Of a DNA stretch of 64,000 nucleotides, positions 60,852 through 64,000 are shown one piece after another. The notes under the pieces are model-generated. The model saw only the letters and a list, made by a program, of their open reading frames with translations, made no database searches and had not been told where the DNA came from. Position 1 is the first letter of the stretch. Each line of letters starts with the position of its first letter. Location: the NCBI RefSeq assembly GCF_964204645.1, contig NC_134031.1, positions 14,939,307-15,003,306 of the forward strand. Reading direction: 5' to 3'. The stretch comes from Tubulanus polymorphus. Lineage: Eukaryota; Nemertea; Palaeonemertea; Tubulaniformes; Tubulanidae. The translations under genes were made by a program, and so were the position numbers.

Positions 60852-61674
60852 ATCGCACCATCAGTGTCATTAGCCACATGAGTAAGATGGTCCACCACTG
60901 GCCCTCTCACACCAGAAGGCGCAGATGAAAAGATCACATAGGACTAGTGGAAATTTCCTCAGCCTTGTGAAAAGGAGGCCGAGGTGGTCCGCTCCAACGG
61001 AACACTGGAAACACCATACAAGCATTGCCTGAAGCCAGGGAACCTCAAGAAAGGACAACGACACCGCTCCTACTGGACAGCCAGACCTGCGAACTGGCAC
61101 GCTACACGCTTTGCGGAGAACCACAGTGGAGGCTGCTTGTGGAAGATGTTTGAGAATAAACTCGTTTTAACGTTTTCTACTATAAACTCGTCGAAACGAG
61201 AATTTAGGCGATGCCATTAGGTTCGAATCCCTGCCGAGGGAGGATGCATCTAAGGGGTCATTTTTTCTCTCAAGCATCGACATAACCGCATCTTCTTCAG
61301 TCGAGATCGATATTTTGATTGCGCAATAGGAGAATTGTTTCAATCACCAAATCCATCAACGCTAATGCTTTGTTTAATGAAATAATTCAATTTAAACTCT
61401 GAAGCCTGTTTTAATTAGAAATGATTTTTTTCAATTTATTTCATAATTTGTATCTTCCAAGAAAGAAATCAGATTAAACTAAAAACTACTCGGAATTTAT
61501 TCATCCAAATTCATCAAATATAACTACAAACTATGTAATGATAATAAATCTTTCACCAATAATTCAATAATTGACGTTCAATAAAAGTTTACATGAATAA
61601 ATAAAATTACATTTACAAAATTACATTATATGTAAATTACTAAGATAACCAGGATACTGACATTTACTCTTGAT

Positions 61675-61800
61675 AATATGACTCCCCACCTCCAACAGCT
61701 CCCACCCACCTCCAACAGCTCCCTCCCACCTCCAACAGCTCCCACCCACCACCTACAGCCCCACCCACCCTCCAGCACCCCCATCCCCCTACAGCCAACA
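61675..61800. repeat. ~20-bp minisatellite cctccaacagctcccaccca
   Basis: Five to six copies followed by a C-rich tail; in the 3' flank of SLC33A1. Confidence 0.85.
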
Positions 61801-62539
61801 TGAAACAGTTACTGTAGGTTCATTTTGATTTGTGAAACCTGTGCCTCTAGATATGATTGTGATTATTTTTTTCTCCTATATGAGATTGTTTGTAGGCCTA
61901 TCTTAATTTCTAGGAGATTTCAACAACATTGTGACAAAAATGAAACCATCGTTTTAGCCTAGGACAATGCGAACAGTACATAGACAGAAAGGAGAGAGAA
62001 GGGAGAAACAAGAAAGAACACAGATCACATTTTGACATTCTGTAAAAAGAGGCCCCTTATAAAGAACATAAGCATACAAAATTGGGTTAAAGATCAAGAC
62101 CACCTCTGATCCCCTTCCCTCAACACATCCCCGCACAGATGTTAGCAGGATGAAATGGGCTTCCCCCTCTCCCCCTCGGCTTATGATTGCGTATGTACTT
62201 TATGAACAGGTCCAAACACCGCGGGGAAAACCTGTAGAGTTTGAGCAACTGAACCTCTCGGACCCTGAGACCAGTTTCGCAGTCAACACTTAAATGAGAA
62301 CAATCAAACTAGGATCGAATTTAGAACCAGGCTTAGATCGAATTCCATTTTTACGTCTACTAGGATTCATCGACTGCTGTGAATTCTAACAACTAAACCT
62401 TGCACCGGGTAAAAATTCAATCTTAATTCGTAGTCACCGACTACAGACGGCGCTATAATTCTTCATTGAATTGCTAGAGGGCGCTGTTGAGCTATAGTTC
62501 TGTTATATAGCACCGCTGACCGTGTTAAACCTGTGAAAG

Positions 62540-63894
62540 TCAACTGGAATGTTTCTGTTTCTCGACGACCCTCGATTTCGGTTTCGTCCACGCCGATTCC
62601 GGTAGATCTTGTAATCGCATCACTCGATTCCACGCCCATCGTAACCATAGACACCCGATTATAACGCATACGATCGATTCGATGTAATATCCATCGACGT
62701 CGGTCGAACATTTCCCTCCGGACGTTTCACAATTCTGCGAATAAATATAATCATCGAATATTGAATCGCGGTCCCGACAGATCAGTCATACAGAATTCAA
62801 GGATAAAATTTCAAATTTCGAGTAGTGTATGTATCAGTTTCATATCCCAATTGCTGTCGACTCCTCCTAAATCGGTTCTGTTTACCTCAGTAAACTGTTA
62901 ATTCAGTTAGTTTGTAATTAAATATAATCCTTTACACTAACTAAACTCAGTTTCTAATCCAGTAACCGCCTAAACCATTGAATTCAGCGGAATCTGTTTG
63001 TATAAGGCTTATATGACTACTAACTAGGCCTAAAACCTAAATATTTTCAAATTGCCAATTTCTCAAAACTCAAGTAGTTTTCTCTCAAGGATTTAAGGGC
63101 ATTTTGCTCAGCTTCAAGGATTCAAGGAGCTTGAAAAACATTTTTGGTTTAGAAGGAGTTTTCGAAGAATCAAGGAGTCATAGGGACCCTGAGAATATAT
63201 TCATTGAATACTTCAGAACGAGAATCATGAAAATCAGGGAAATAAGACTGTTTTTCCAAATAAATTCATGTTGACTCGAGATTGGTTTAAACCCCCACAC
63301 CCCGAGTTGACCGGGGGTAAGCGCAGAGTCTACCATGATGTTGTTATGAAATACTTACTTTCACTTGTTCAGGATTACTACAAGTTCCGCCCTCTGGTCC
63401 CAGACACGATTTCCAAGTTAAGGCGTCTACGAACCACAGAACTATCGACACCGGCCAATTACCCCCTAGAAATACAAATACACATCGGTATATAACTACA
63501 CCGACATTCCACCCTAGATCCGCCGTGGAAACACACCTACCTAGATTACTGACAGTATTCAGCATTGTCATATACGTTCCGCCGATAGCGGGATCACTGA
63601 TCCTAGCGCTAAACGACATACTCGATACGAACATACAATACAACGCCACCTAGCGAGAGAAAAATAAACTAATACATCAACCGGTCGCTGCGGTGAATAT
63701 GAAACCGTACAGTGAGATGAGAGGCACCCCTGTCAGCACCCCCGGGGGGATGGACCAGTTTTTTAATGATTACCTGGTGCAAAGCGTAAACGAATATCAA
63801 CAATCCGTAGTAGAACATCGGATAATCACCGTTTAGTAACCGCGTAAACGGCGTCACCCAAACAACACCCGCAAATATTAAACCTAGAAATAAT
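62540..63894 (-). CDS. SLC33A1: Acetyl-CoA transporter 1, C-terminal part (runs off right edge)
   Basis: ER-membrane importer of acetyl-CoA used for lumenal acetylation; multi-pass major-facilitator-like protein. Four last coding exons: 63774-63894, 63541-63649, 63359-63465 and 62540-62734 (stop TGA at 62,540-62,542). All junctions are GT-AG and in phase. Recognisable family sequence: NGDYPMFYYGLLIFVYALHQ, ISDPAIGGTYMTMLNTVSNL joined to GGNWPVSIVLWFVD, the Cys-rich loop with GGTCSNPEQ and GGKCSTDVDGYYIES, and a last membrane helix (IVCVIIGCLWLRW). The basic cytosolic tail ends KQKHSS. The N-terminal half lies beyond the window. Confidence 0.93.
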
Positions 63895-64000
63895 CTGTAA
63901 AAACAAAAACAACCGATTAGATATTTTACTGACTCTCTTCACTAACTACGCATCACTGAAATTATCACTCGATTAGAATTTTACTCAAAGAGTTAAACAA

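Larger units (their letters stand above)
59960..60960 (+). pseudogene. Decayed LINE (endonuclease/reverse transcriptase) interrupted by a MITE
   Basis: Plus-strand pieces in shifting frames match the region upstream of and into a LINE reverse transcriptase: RRRWVTEELLKKCENCRSLK (about 59,990-60,050), SEYCRELYNYQTSADAQILE (about 60,370-60,430), and CQNYRT...ISVISHMSKMVHH (about 60,712-60,895), whose NYRTISLISH form is typical. The last motif is split by a 124-bp insertion. Stops and frameshifts show it is dead. Confidence 0.7.

Noticed and set aside
61195-61250. ggttcgaatccctgccgagg resembling a tRNA T-arm/B box
   Set aside because: No A box, acceptor stem or cloverleaf can be drawn around it; at most a SINE fragment.

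Overview
This window is nuclear DNA from an invertebrate animal, most likely marine. The evidence is intron-rich housekeeping genes with GT-AG and minor-class (U12) introns, box C/D snoRNAs inside ribosomal-protein introns, tRNA-derived SINEs, LINE remnants, many MITE/foldback elements and very abundant minisatellites. The phylum cannot be fixed from the sequence alone. All coordinates and splice sites were worked out by eye from reading frame, splice consensus and remembered family sequences; no search was run.

Layout: 1-7,200 is repeat-rich: an AT-rich open frame at the left edge, a decayed LINE reverse transcriptase, a 653-bp foldback element and a decayed LINE ORF1 with zinc knuckle and SGNH esterase. 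7,204-8,853 (-) is an intronless gene for a secreted or GPI-anchored protein of unknown function. 11,786-14,930 (-) is RPS18, whose introns 3 and 4 (the two flanking coding exon 4) carry eight tandem copies of one box C/D snoRNA. 104 bp away, head to head, lies VPS52 (15,035-23,145, +; 19 coding exons). It has two probable U12-type introns, one of them AT-AC, an intronic 40-bp minisatellite and a partial exon duplication. 26,475-29,271 is an intact-looking DNA transposon with TTAA target duplication and a 579-aa Mutator-like transposase. 29,300-35,200 has no gene I can support and may include the 3' UTR of TARDBP.

35,217-40,337 (-) is TARDBP (TDP-43), complete in four coding exons. 418 bp away, head to head, LPCAT3 (MBOAT5-type lysophospholipid acyltransferase) runs from 40,756 to 55,291 (+). 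It has two homologous alternative exons (46,517-46,625 and 48,945-49,056) that the reading frame forces to be mutually exclusive. Its introns hold about seven different minisatellites, one of which is a tandem amplification of a 3' splice site together with the first bases of the following exon. 55,300-62,500 is again repeat-rich. 62,540-63,894 (-) holds the last four coding exons of SLC33A1 (acetyl-CoA transporter), which continues past the right edge.

The genes are unrelated in pathway: ribosome, endosome-to-Golgi tethering, RNA processing, phospholipid remodelling and ER acetyl-CoA import. The two head-to-head pairs probably share bidirectional promoters. VPS52/RPS18 is also a neighbouring pair in the human extended MHC region, so that arrangement looks ancient.
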